Assembly: GCA_910587035.1 (NCBI GenBank)
Contig: CAJUMQ010000003.1
Coordinates: 62,001-126,000 of the forward strand
Reading direction: 5' to 3'
Source of the DNA: an uncultured Desulfovibrio sp.
GTDB lineage: Bacteria; Desulfobacterota; Desulfovibrionia; Desulfovibrionales; Desulfovibrionaceae
Length of the DNA stretch: 64,000 nt
A program made the translations under genes and the position numbers. Of the stretch, positions 56,350-64,000 are shown one piece after another (the first letter of the stretch is position 1; the number at the start of each line of letters is the position of its first letter). The notes under the pieces were generated by a model. The model ran no database searches and was not told the origin of the DNA. It saw nothing but the letters and a program-made list of their open reading frames with translations.

Positions 56350-56378
56350 GGCGCTCCGCGCCGCGCGGAGCGCCTTTT
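56350..56378 (+). terminator. Terminator-like hairpin between aldehyde dehydrogenase and importer genes
   Basis: GGCGCTCCGCG, loop CCG, CGCGGAGCGCC and four T form a very stable hairpin with a short T-run. It probably attenuates read-through into the importer genes. Confidence 0.7.
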
Positions 56379-56403
56379 CAATAAACAATGCTGGAGGTGA
56401 GGC

Positions 56404-57507
56404 ATGAAACTTAAAAAACTCTTTACCCTTTTCATGGCCGCTTTTTTCATGCTGGCATGCATGACTGCGGTTGACGCCAAGGAACTTTCGCCCAAAAATC
56501 CCGTAAAGGTTCCCTCAGCCTGGATGAACGAGAATGAAACATTTGCGGCCTGGCTGGCCCATGAAATGGGATGGGACAAGGAAGAAGGCATTGATCTTGA
56601 GATCAACTACTTCAATTCCGGCATGGACATAGTCAATGCCCTGCCCTCCGGTTCCTGGGTTGTGGCCGGCAATGGCGCAGTACCCGGAGTATGGGGCGGT
56701 CTGCGTTATGACACCTATGTGATCGCCATAGGCAATGACGAATCCTACACCAATGGCGTGCTGGTGCGCGCCGACAGCCCCATAGCCAAGGTCAAGGGCT
56801 GGAATCCCAAATTCCCGGATGTTCTTGGCAGCCCGGAAACCATCAAGGGCAAGACATTCCTCTGCACAACCATGTCCTCCCCCCATATGGCCCTGTCGTC
56901 CTGGCTGCATGTGTTCGGCCTGACAGACAAGGACGTTGTGATCAAGAACATGGATCAGCCCCAGGCACTGTCCGCCTTTGAAAACGGAATTGGCGACGGC
57001 GTTGCCCTCTGGGCGCCACAGCTGTATGTGGGCATGGAAAAGGGCTGGAAGCTTGCCGGCGACATCAAGAATTGCGGCGAGACTCTGCCCATTGTCATCC
57101 AGGCAGACAAAAAGTACGCCGATGCCAACCCCGAGGTAATTGCCGCTTTTCTGCGCGCCTACATGCGCGGCATCCACATGCTCAAAAATGAGCCAGCCGA
57201 GAAGATTGCGCCCCTGTATCGCCGTTTCTTCCTGGAATGGGCGGGACAGGAATATTCCCCCGAAGTGGCGCTCAAGGATATCAAGACACATCCTGTCTTT
57301 GACTATGACGAGCAGATCACAGTTCTTGACGACTCCAAGGGCCCCAGCCAGGCCCAGCAGTGGCAGCAGTATCTGGCCAAATTCTTCACAGATCTTGGCC
57401 GCCTGAGCCCGCAGGAATATGAGAAGGTCAAGGATGCCACCTATGTGACACCCAAGTTCATGAAGATGGTCAAGCAGCCTGTGCCGCCATACGAAGTAAA
57501 GAAATAG
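56404..57507 (+). CDS. ABC importer substrate-binding protein, NMT1/TauA/SsuA type
   Basis: A 367-residue periplasmic protein with a signal sequence (MKLKKLFTLFMAAFFML, processing around CMTAVDA). The fold resembles NitT/TauT binding proteins: LEINYFNSGMDIVNALPSG and NGAVPGVWGG near the front, FLRAYMRGIHML late. These bind taurine, alkanesulfonates, nitrate or thiamine precursors. GGAGGTGAGG precedes the ATG. First gene of the importer run. The ligand may be an anionic C2-C3 compound processed by the neighbouring dehydrogenase. Confidence 0.88.
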   Translation: MKLKKLFTLFMAAFFMLACMTAVDAKELSPKNPVKVPSAWMNENETFAAWLAHEMGWDKEEGIDLEINYFNSGMDIVNALPSGSWVVAGNGAVPGVWGGLRYDTYVIAIGNDESYTNGVLVRADSPIAKVKGWNPKFPDVLGSPETIKGKTFLCTTMSSPHMALSSWLHVFGLTDKDVVIKNMDQPQALSAFENGIGDGVALWAPQLYVGMEKGWKLAGDIKNCGETLPIVIQADKKYADANPEVIAAFLRAYMRGIHMLKNEPAEKIAPLYRRFFLEWAGQEYSPEVALKDIKTHPVFDYDEQITVLDDSKGPSQAQQWQQYLAKFFTDLGRLSPQEYEKVKDATYVTPKFMKMVKQPVPPYEVKK

Positions 57508-57598
57508 AATGACAGCTCCGGGGCCGGAAATCCCGGCCCCGGTCGCGGCAAAAAATCGCACCCACCCGGCGCGAATCCGGTTTTTCCAGGGAGAATGC

Positions 57599-58354
57599 AT
57601 GCCACAGGACGCGGAAAATAATATTAAAATCAGGGTAAACAACCTGACAAAGCGCTTTGGCGATCTGACTGTTCTGAACAGCATCAACTTCACCATCAAA
57701 AAAGGCGAGCTGCTGGCCATTGTCGGCCCCACAGGCTGCGGCAAAACCACTTTTCTCAACTGCCTCTCAAAACTCATGCCATCCACAGAGGGCGATATTC
57801 TCATCGATGGCGAGGAGGCGAATCCCAAAAAGCACAATATCGCCTATGTTTTTCAGGAGCCAACCTGCCTGCCCTGGCGCACGGTGCGGGAAAATGTCGC
57901 CTATGGCATGGAAGTCAAGGGCGTGCCCAAAGCGGAAAGGGAAAAACGCGCCAGCGAAATAATGGAGCTGGTGGGACTATCGTCCTGCGCGGATCTCTAC
58001 CCAAACCAGGTCTCGGCCAGCATGATGCAGCGCATAGCCGTATCGCGAGCCTTTGCCGTAAATCCCGATCTGCTGCTGATGGATGAGCCCTATGGACAAC
58101 TGGATGTGAAGCTGCGCTTTTATCTCGAAGACGAGCTGGTCAATCTCTGGCAAAAGCTGGGGAGCACTATTCTGTTTGTTACCCACAACATAGAAGAAGC
58201 AGTTTATGTGGCGGAGCGCATTCTGGTGCTGACCAACAAGCCCACCACAGTCAAGGAAGAGATAATTGTGGATCTCCCAAGGCCGCGCAAGCTTGTAAAT
58301 CCCCGTTTTATTGAACTCCGGCGCCAGGTCACGGACCTGATCCGCTGGTGGTAG
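57599..58354 (+). CDS. ABC importer ATPase with degenerate signature motif
   Basis: A 251-residue NitT/TauT-type ATPase. The Walker A GPTGCGKTT, Q-loop FQEPTCLPWR and Walker B LLLMDEPYGQLD are intact with the switch His in VTHNIEEA. The signature is VSASMMQR instead of LSGGMxQR, losing both glycines. The second ATPase of the operon has a normal signature, so the two may form an asymmetric dimer with one strong and one weak site. The ATG at 57599 follows GGGAG. Confidence 0.9.
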   Translation: MPQDAENNIKIRVNNLTKRFGDLTVLNSINFTIKKGELLAIVGPTGCGKTTFLNCLSKLMPSTEGDILIDGEEANPKKHNIAYVFQEPTCLPWRTVRENVAYGMEVKGVPKAEREKRASEIMELVGLSSCADLYPNQVSASMMQRIAVSRAFAVNPDLLLMDEPYGQLDVKLRFYLEDELVNLWQKLGSTILFVTHNIEEAVYVAERILVLTNKPTTVKEEIIVDLPRPRKLVNPRFIELRRQVTDLIRWW

Positions 58355-58378
58355 CCGGCAGCAAGCCAGGAGGAAGCA

Positions 58379-59173
58379 ATGGCCTACCAGACTGTTGTGG
58401 TAAAGGAATCCGTGCTGGCGCGCGCGATACCATGGATAAGCGTCATCGCCTTTTTCATGCTTTGGGAGGGCGTTGTGCGCTCCGGCCTTATTCCGCCAAG
58501 CATGCTGGCCTCGCCAACCCAGGTCGTGGCCGCCTTTTTTGACAAGCTTGGCGATCCGAATCCGGATGGCGCTGTCATGTTCACCCATTTCAAAACCAGC
58601 ATCGAGGAAGCCTTCATCGGCTATGTGCTGGCATTGCTTGTGGGCATCCCCCTTGGCCTGGCCATGGGCTGGTTCCGCATTGCGGAGGGCCTCTTCCGGC
58701 CCATTTTTGAGCTCATCCGGCCAATCCCGCCCATTGCCTGGATTCCCCTTACCGTCTTCTGGTTTGGCATTGGACTCACCGGCAAGGTGTTCATCATCTG
58801 GATTGCGGGCATAGTGCCGTGCGTCATCAATGCCTATGTGGGGGTGCGCATGACAAACCCTGTGCTTATCCAGATGGCCAGAACCTATGGCGCAAGCGAC
58901 TGGCAAATATTCAAGCAGCTGTGCATTCCATCGTCCCTGCCCATGGTTTTTGGCGCCCTGCAGCTGGCCCTGGCCTACTGCTGGACAAACCTTGTGGGCG
59001 CCGAACTCCTGGCCGCTGATTCCGGCCTGGGGTACCTTATCACCATGGGAGGCAGGGTGGCGCGGCCCGATCTCATTGTGCTTGGCATGATCTGCGTCGG
59101 ACTGTCTGGCGCCATTATCGGTTTTATAATTGACCGTATCGAAAAACGCCTTCTTGCGGGCATCAGGAGGTAG
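58379..59173 (+). CDS. ABC importer permease, TauC/SsuC type (first)
   Basis: A 264-residue inner-membrane permease with six helices. The ATPase-contact (EAA) loop is ARTYGASDWQIFKQLCIPSS near residue 180, and RPIPPIAWIPLTVFWFGIG is a family signature. It likely pairs with the different permease encoded next. AGGAGGAAGC precedes the ATG. Confidence 0.93.
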   Translation: MAYQTVVVKESVLARAIPWISVIAFFMLWEGVVRSGLIPPSMLASPTQVVAAFFDKLGDPNPDGAVMFTHFKTSIEEAFIGYVLALLVGIPLGLAMGWFRIAEGLFRPIFELIRPIPPIAWIPLTVFWFGIGLTGKVFIIWIAGIVPCVINAYVGVRMTNPVLIQMARTYGASDWQIFKQLCIPSSLPMVFGALQLALAYCWTNLVGAELLAADSGLGYLITMGGRVARPDLIVLGMICVGLSGAIIGFIIDRIEKRLLAGIRR

Positions 59174-59175
59174 CC

Positions 59176-60021
59176 ATGGCATCCTCGTCAATAGCCAATG
59201 AAACTGTTGATCATGCCCGGGACAGGGGAAAATTCACGCTCTACAAGTTTCTGACAAACCGCTACTTTCTCTACACAGTCTCTCTGGTTGGCTTTTTCTA
59301 CCTTTGGCACTGGACGGCGATAAACAAGATCTTCCAGAACTCCCTGGCCACCCCAGGCGAAGTGCTCGATCAGATCATACGGCTCACGACCATGAATTTT
59401 GCCGGCACAAATCTCTGGGGGCACATCTGGGCCAGCACAAGGCGCGTTCTGGTGGGCTTTATTCTGGCCAGCCTTGTGGCCACGCCCCTTGGCCTGTTCA
59501 TGGCCCTGAACAAAACGGTCAATGCCATAGTAAAACCGCTGTTTGACCTTTTCAAGCCCATGCCTCCCATTGCCTGGGTATCCCTTGCCATTCTCTGGTT
59601 TGGCATTGGTGAAACCTCAAAGGTCTTCATCATCATAATCGGCACATTTGTGCCCTGCCTTCTCAATGCCTACAATGGCGTGCGTCTGGTAGATCCGGAT
59701 CTTTTTGACGTCATTCGCGTGCTTGGCGGCAATCGCAGGGATGAAATTTTCAATGTCTGCCTGCCGGCATCCTTTCCGGCCATATTCGCGGGTCTGCAGA
59801 TTTCCCTCAGCGCCGCCTGGACATGCGTGCTGGCCGCGGAACTCATGAACTCCCGCGATGGTCTTGGCTTTCTCATAAAGCGCGGCATGGATACCCACAA
59901 TCCATCTCTTGTGCTGGGTGGCATGCTGCTTATAGCCCTGGCCGCATGGCTCAGCTCCCTGGCCATAGCGTGGCTGGAACGCAAGTGCTGCCCGTGGCGG
60001 CGCAGCATCGATAATATTTAA
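59176..60021 (+). CDS. ABC importer permease, TauC/SsuC type (second)
   Basis: A 281-residue permease with six helices and about 30 extra N-terminal residues. The matching PMPPIAWVSLAILWFGIGE and coupling loop RVLGGNRRDEIFNVCLPASF are visible. It starts 2 bases after the stop of the first permease, with AGGAGG ahead, so the two are coupled and likely form a heterodimeric channel. Confidence 0.93.
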   Translation: MASSSIANETVDHARDRGKFTLYKFLTNRYFLYTVSLVGFFYLWHWTAINKIFQNSLATPGEVLDQIIRLTTMNFAGTNLWGHIWASTRRVLVGFILASLVATPLGLFMALNKTVNAIVKPLFDLFKPMPPIAWVSLAILWFGIGETSKVFIIIIGTFVPCLLNAYNGVRLVDPDLFDVIRVLGGNRRDEIFNVCLPASFPAIFAGLQISLSAAWTCVLAAELMNSRDGLGFLIKRGMDTHNPSLVLGGMLLIALAAWLSSLAIAWLERKCCPWRRSIDNI

Positions 60022-60034
60022 TCCGGAGTCGGGC

Positions 60035-60964
60035 ATGGACAAGGAACAGATCGCGAAGATCAATGAGGACTTCGAAAAAAAGGTTGATGACCACTATAAC
60101 GCCCTGATAAATGAAAATATCCAAGATGTTGTGGCATCTGGAGAGGCGGAGGGGATATTGCGGAAAGAGCCGCTCAATACACCGCCAAAACCACAAAAAC
60201 AGACCCCTAAGCTGAAAATTCATTGCGAAAACATCAGCAAGACTTTTATTCAGAAGGGCAACCAGGCAGTTCCCGTGATTCGGGATATTACCCTTGATGT
60301 CTATGAAAACGAGTTTCTTGTGGTGCTGGGCCCAGGCCAAAGCGGCAAATCCACTCTGCTGAAAATAATTGCTGGCCTGGAAATTCCAGACAAGGGTTAT
60401 GTGACGCTTGATGACGAGCCCATTACCGGCCCCGGGCCGGACAGGGGCATAGTGTTCCAGAGCTATATGCTCTTTGCCTGGAAAAATGTGCGTGACAATG
60501 TGGAGCTGGGCCTGAAACTGCGCAAGGTGCCAGCAGACGAGAGACATGCCATTGCCGATCATTACATCAAGATGGTCGGTCTGGAAGGCTTTGAAAAACA
60601 CTATCCCCACCAGCTCTCTGGCGGCATGAAACAGAGGGTGGGCATTGCCAGAGCCTATGCCAATTCTCCCAAGGTGATGCTCCTGGACGAACCTTTCGGC
60701 CAGCTGGACGCCCAGACACGCATGTTCATGCAGGTGGAAACATCCCGCATTTGGGAGCAGGAGAAGCGCACGGTGCTGTTTGTAACCAACAACATTGACG
60801 AGGCTCTTTTTCTAGGCGATCGCATTGTGTTGATGGAAGGCAAACTCCCCGGCACCATAAAAACGGAATATGCAGTCAATCTGCCCCGCCCGCGCGAGCA
60901 CACTTCTGTGGAGCTGCTCGAGCTCAGGGAAGAGATTATAGCCAATACCGAGCTGGTGCTTTAG
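60035..60964 (+). CDS. ABC importer ATPase with N-terminal extension and normal signature
   Basis: A 309-residue ATPase. The first 60 or so residues are a charged extension (EDFEKKVDDHYNALINENIQ) not found in ordinary TauB/SsuB. The Walker A GPGQSGKST, signature LSGGMKQR and Walker B VMLLDEPFGQLDAQTR are canonical; the switch position is Asn (VTNNIDEA) rather than His, which is unusual. It complements the first ATPase, whose signature is degenerate but whose His is kept. GGAG precedes the ATG. Confidence 0.9.
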   Translation: MDKEQIAKINEDFEKKVDDHYNALINENIQDVVASGEAEGILRKEPLNTPPKPQKQTPKLKIHCENISKTFIQKGNQAVPVIRDITLDVYENEFLVVLGPGQSGKSTLLKIIAGLEIPDKGYVTLDDEPITGPGPDRGIVFQSYMLFAWKNVRDNVELGLKLRKVPADERHAIADHYIKMVGLEGFEKHYPHQLSGGMKQRVGIARAYANSPKVMLLDEPFGQLDAQTRMFMQVETSRIWEQEKRTVLFVTNNIDEALFLGDRIVLMEGKLPGTIKTEYAVNLPRPREHTSVELLELREEIIANTELVL

Positions 60965-60984
60965 CTGTCAGCGCCAGACCGTCC

Positions 60985-61010
60985 GGTTGAAATCGGAACA
61001 ATTTCAACTG
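60985..61010. repeat. Inverted repeat GGTTGAAAT...ATTTCAACTG after the importer
   Basis: GTTGAAAT-cggaaca-ATTTCAAC is a perfect 8-base-pair stem 21 bases after the ATPase stop. It resembles the element after pntB at 11502. TTTTTT follows about 12 bases later, so it may be a first, weak terminator. Confidence 0.4.
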
Positions 61011-61061
61011 ATATAACAGTTTTTTACAACCCATTAAATAAATGCCGCACTCTCTCAAGGT

Positions 61062-61098
61062 ACTGGCTTCCGCATGTTGCGGAAGCCAGTATTTTTTG
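61062..61098 (+). terminator. Rho-independent terminator of the importer operon
   Basis: TACTGGCTTCCGC, loop ATGTT, GCGGAAGCCAGTA and six T. A strong stem with a clean T-run ends the plus-strand block; the minus-strand genes begin to converge on it at 61237. Confidence 0.93.
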
Positions 61099-61236
61099 GG
61101 TCAACGTCTATAGGATATGTCCATAAAAATATACATATATGCCAGCCACGAGAGCGGACAGGGAGCCCAATAGCGACAGCAAAACCGCGTTTTGCCATGA
61201 AGCGCCAGGCCTGCCGGTCCATTTGCAATTTTTATA

Positions 61237-62256
61237 TCATGCTGTCTGGATTCTGCCTGCAAAATGGCAGCGGACGCGCCAGGCTGGCGCGAGATTCCGC
61301 CAGGGCGGCGGCGTGGTACGGCATATCTCCTGAGCCATGGGGCAGCGGGGATGAAAATGGCAGCCTTTGGGAGGGTCAATGGGACTTGGCAACTCTCCCG
61401 GCAATGGAGGCGGCAGTTTGTCAAGCCCTCTGCCGCTGCTCCAGGCCGTGCCTCCTTTGGGCATCGCGCACAGGAGCGCCCTGCTGTATGGGTGCCCAGG
61501 GCCAGCAAAAAAATCCGCCTTGTCAGCTTCCTCCACTATCCGGCCGAGATACATCACCAGTATGCGGCTGCACATAAAGCCTACCACGGCCAGATCATGA
61601 GATATAAACAGGTATGCAGGTTTGAACTGCTGTCCCATATCTTTAAGCAGATTGAGGATTTGCGCCTGCACAGAGGCATCGAGAGCGGACACCGGCTCAT
61701 CGCAGACAACGACATCCGGACCGGTGGCCAGAGCCCGGGCCACAGCTATGCGTTGCCTTTGTCCGCCGGAAAACTGGTGCGGATAGCGCCCCCCCATATC
61801 TTTCAGGCCCACAAGAGCCAACATTTCGGCTGCCCTGTTTTTTCTTTCATGTGCGCCTGCCCCCTGGGCCTGCAGAGGCTCGCAAATCGCATCCAGAACA
61901 GTCATGCGAGGGTCAAGGGATGAGCCGGGATCCTGGAAAACCATCTGAATTCTGCCGGCATGGCGGCTACCGGCGCCGATGGGCTCTAGATTTTTGCCAT
62001 CAAGCAGAATTGAGCCAGCATCGGGCCGCAAAAGGCCACAGGCAAGCCTGCCAAGAGTGGATTTGCCGCAGCCGGATTCGCCCACGAGACCAAGGCATTC
62101 CCCTGGCCTCATCATCAGGCTTACATCATCAACAGCCTGCAATTTTGCGGCCGGAGCCATCAGGCCCTGTCTGACCATGAAGTATTTGGAAACATGGCTG
62201 AGTTCCAGAACAGGCTGAATACCCTGAACGCCCTGGTGTTCGCTATGGCTATTCAA
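61237..62256 (-). CDS. Oligopeptide/dipeptide-type ABC ATPase (OppF/DppF family)
   Basis: A 339-residue ATPase. The Walker A GESGCGKST, signature FSGGQRQR, Walker B VVVCDEPVSALDASVQ and the C-terminal oligopeptide-family tail with CHFHPRCP are present. Such proteins energise peptide, nickel or related importers and normally work with a DppD/OppD partner, which would lie beyond cobT or elsewhere. The start is TTG at 62256, overlapping the cobT stop as TTGA, so translation is coupled to cobT. Confidence 0.9.
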   Translation of the reverse strand: MNSHSEHQGVQGIQPVLELSHVSKYFMVRQGLMAPAAKLQAVDDVSLMMRPGECLGLVGESGCGKSTLGRLACGLLRPDAGSILLDGKNLEPIGAGSRHAGRIQMVFQDPGSSLDPRMTVLDAICEPLQAQGAGAHERKNRAAEMLALVGLKDMGGRYPHQFSGGQRQRIAVARALATGPDVVVCDEPVSALDASVQAQILNLLKDMGQQFKPAYLFISHDLAVVGFMCSRILVMYLGRIVEEADKADFFAGPGHPYSRALLCAMPKGGTAWSSGRGLDKLPPPLPGELPSPIDPPKGCHFHPRCPMAQEICRTTPPPWRNLAPAWRVRCHFAGRIQTA

Positions 62257-63365
62257 AAATCATCCATCCTGTCCTGGTCTGTGGCGCTGACGCCGGCATT
62301 GGCGAGGGTGGCCATTTCATTAAAAATTGCAGCCGAATCCCTCAGGATGGGCAGCGCCACAGCAGCGCCAGTGCCTTCACCCAGACGCATGCCAAGAGAA
62401 AGGAGTGGGTGATATGGCGAAAGTTTGCCGGCAAGCATTTCAAAGGCTGGTTCCGCGGAACAATGGGAAAGAAAGGCATAGCCGTAAATCTTTGGGAAAA
62501 AGGCCATGGCCGCGGCATAGGCCGCAGTGCAGATAAAGCCATCCACCAGAAAGGGGAGCCTGCGGCTTGCGCAACCGAGCATGATGCCTGCAATAATGAC
62601 AATCTCAAAACCGCCCAGAGCGGCAAGGATGGCCAGGGGGCTGCCGGACCCCACGGCATCGGCGTTGGCTGCCAGGGCCCTTGCGACCATGCACGCCTTG
62701 TGTCTGACCATTTGCGGGGTTGCGCCTGCGCCGGGGCCAGCTATGCGGCCAGCCTCCTGCCCCAGCAGGGCGCAGAAAAGAGCTGTGGCCGATGTGGAGT
62801 TGGCAATGCCCATTTCGCCCAGGGCAATACAGGCGCAGCCGGCTCTGGCGGCATCGGCCGCAATGGCGAAACCCGCGCGCAAACCCTGGCGGCAGACATC
62901 CTTGGACATTGCCGGCCCAATGCTGATATCGGATGTGCCATCTCCGAGCCTTCTGTCAACCAGCAGATTATGGGCTCCAAAGGGGCCTCCGGCGCAGCCA
63001 GCATCAATGACCAGATGCCTTATGCCATTGGTGCGGCAGAGAACATTGACAGCAGCGCCGCCAGCCAGAAAATTTTCAACCATCTGCCGTGTCACAGCCT
63101 GGGGAAAGGGAGATACATGCCTGGCCGCTATACCATGGTCCCCGGCTACAGTATACAGATGGCAGGGGTCCACCTTGAGGGGGGTCCTGCCCCCTGCCAT
63201 GGCATACAGGCGGATGGCAATTTCCTCCAGCCTGCCCAGGCTTCCCTTTGGTTTTGTAAGACCATCCAGCCAGGCGGCGGCATCCTTCTCCAGGCTGCCA
63301 CAAACCGCGCGAAATTCCTCGCCGGGGAAAATCTCCTCACGCTCCCTTTCTGCCACAGAATCCAT
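62253..63365 (-). CDS. cobT: Nicotinate-nucleotide--dimethylbenzimidazole phosphoribosyltransferase
   Basis: A 370-residue CobT that makes alpha-ribazole phosphate for the lower ligand of cobalamin. The KPKGSLGRLE start region, TVAGDHGIAARHVSPFPQ, GEMGIANSTSATAL and EPAFEMLAGKLSPYHPLLSLG match the family. The ATG at 63365 has GGAG 9 bases upstream. It lies 38 bases after phnX. Cobalamin enzymes are plentiful in sulfonate- and choline-using anaerobes, but no direct link is shown here. Confidence 0.95.
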   Translation of the reverse strand: MDSVAEREREEIFPGEEFRAVCGSLEKDAAAWLDGLTKPKGSLGRLEEIAIRLYAMAGGRTPLKVDPCHLYTVAGDHGIAARHVSPFPQAVTRQMVENFLAGGAAVNVLCRTNGIRHLVIDAGCAGGPFGAHNLLVDRRLGDGTSDISIGPAMSKDVCRQGLRAGFAIAADAARAGCACIALGEMGIANSTSATALFCALLGQEAGRIAGPGAGATPQMVRHKACMVARALAANADAVGSGSPLAILAALGGFEIVIIAGIMLGCASRRLPFLVDGFICTAAYAAAMAFFPKIYGYAFLSHCSAEPAFEMLAGKLSPYHPLLSLGMRLGEGTGAAVALPILRDSAAIFNEMATLANAGVSATDQDRMDDF

Positions 63366-63403
63366 CAGCGCATGCTCCAGGGCGTATGAATTTGTTGCCT
63401 GTT

Positions 63404-64000
63404 TCAGGGCTTTTGACCCTCTGCAAGCCTTTGCGAAACAGTCTCACACAGGCCAGGCAGTTCCGCAACAGAAGATATGACAAAATGCGCGCCTGCCTTG
63501 AGAAATTTGTCTGCCAACTCCTTTTCCCTGGCTGCCAGGTCTGCCTCATCCAGCCTTGCGACTTCGCTGGCATCCAACCCGATGGAATTGCTGGTGCGAG
63601 TAACAGCCACGCTCCAGTGGCCGGCATTAAGGCCTTCCGCAATATCAGCCAGGGTATCGCCAACCTTGACCACAGCCTCCGGCGGGAAGACGCCCAGTTT
63701 CATGCAATTTTGCCAGCACATCCATGGCCATGGGCGTCCTGCCGGCACCTCGTCGGATGTGACCAGGCAATCAGGATTGAAACCTGCGGCAGTTGCCCTG
63801 GGCAGGAGCTGCTCCATCATGGAGCGGCTGTACCCAGTGCAGGAGCCAACGGCGATTCCCATTTTTTTCAGGGCGGCCATTGCATCCACACAACCGGGCA
63901 CTGGCTCGGCATAATCCGCCAGGGTGGACGGCATCAGTTCAAGCACAGATGCGAAAACGGCTGAGACATCGTCATCATCGGGCCTATGGCCGTTTATTTG
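63404..64000 (-). CDS. phnX: Phosphonoacetaldehyde hydrolase, C-terminal part (runs off the window)
   Basis: This reading continues without a stop past position 64000, so the N-terminus with the catalytic Asp and Schiff-base Lys is not visible. The 198 visible residues show ADYAEPVPGCVDAMAAL, the HAD motif II SCTGYSRSMM, TSDEVPAGRPWPWM and the acidic VKVGDTLADIAEGLNAG, the PhnX pattern. PhnX splits phosphonoacetaldehyde, made from 2-aminoethylphosphonate, into acetaldehyde and phosphate. The internal GTG at 63946 is not the start. Identification is firm for the visible part. Confidence 0.9.
   Translation of the reverse strand, partial: QINGHRPDDDDVSAVFASVLELMPSTLADYAEPVPGCVDAMAALKKMGIAVGSCTGYSRSMMEQLLPRATAAGFNPDCLVTSDEVPAGRPWPWMCWQNCMKLGVFPPEAVVKVGDTLADIAEGLNAGHWSVAVTRTSNSIGLDASEVARLDEADLAAREKELADKFLKAGAHFVISSVAELPGLCETVSQRLAEGQKP

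Noticed and set aside
57599..58354. First importer ATPase as a pseudogene because of its broken signature
   Set aside because: The frame is intact and Walker A, Walker B and the switch His are kept; an asymmetric partner explains it better.
61264..61923. Plus-strand open frame of 219 codons opposite the OppF-like ATPase
   Set aside because: It is antisense to all ATPase motifs and follows a strong terminator without promoter or ribosome site.

Overview
The window reads as a chromosomal segment of an anaerobic, sulfite/sulfonate-using deltaproteobacterium of the Desulfovibrio/Bilophila type. The evidence is indirect: a split ATP synthase operon with both b' and b subunits, LL-diaminopimelate aminotransferase (DapL), CheV, several TRAP and ABC importers, a taurine:pyruvate aminotransferase, AdhE and two possible sulfite exporters. 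There is no rRNA, tRNA, CRISPR array, insertion sequence or prophage that I can support. Coding density is high and most genes are in tight same-strand runs.

Layout. 8-4949 (minus): six-gene cell-surface sugar run (HpcH/HpaI aldolase, NAD-epimerase, KdsB-like CMP-transferase, hexapeptide acetyltransferase, HAD phosphatase, lipoprotein). 5162-6997: typA. 7035-11277 (minus): TRAP transporter with two substrate-binding proteins around one DctQM pair. 11539-17656 (minus): tpa followed by a three-subunit proton-translocating transhydrogenase whose beta subunit carries four tandem NADP(H)-binding domains; a near-consensus sigma-54 promoter and two tandem palindromes lie upstream of tpa. 18140-19580: TDT-family transporter and a small membrane protein. 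19641-24634 (minus): ubiX, cheV, ispH, dus and a Bcr/CflA-like MFS exporter. 24780-25061: small orphan gene. 25328-31313: atpF'FHAGDC. 31567-46760 (plus): type I secretion ATPase and adaptor, a secreted RTX-like/DUF4214 protein, four large glycosyltransferases, a small unknown gene, an RNA methyltransferase and a TauE/SafE exporter. 46838-51627 (minus): dapF, dapL, adhE. 51832-60964 (plus): speA, an AraC regulator, a CoA-acylating-type aldehyde dehydrogenase and a five-gene nitrate/sulfonate/taurine-type ABC importer with two different ATPases. 61237-64000 (minus): oligopeptide-type ABC ATPase, cobT and the C-terminal part of phosphonoacetaldehyde hydrolase, which runs off the end.

How the genes fit together. 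Tpa, AdhE, the TauE- and TDT-type exporters and the sulfonate-type importer suggest use of taurine or related C2 sulfonates. In Bilophila the known route is taurine to sulfoacetaldehyde to isethionate to acetaldehyde plus sulfite, with acetaldehyde going to acetyl-CoA. The reductase and the glycyl-radical lyase are not in this window, so the full route is inferred. The secretion/glycosyltransferase block looks like one surface-glycoprotein system, and the first operon looks like synthesis of a CMP-activated ulosonic-type sugar acid made by a pyruvate aldolase.

The strongest novelty is the 1018-residue PntB with four near-identical domain III copies and an alternating linker pattern. Next are the aldolase-based sugar-acid operon, the sigma-54/palindrome control region of tpa, the secreted-protein glycosylation block and the asymmetric two-ATPase importer.
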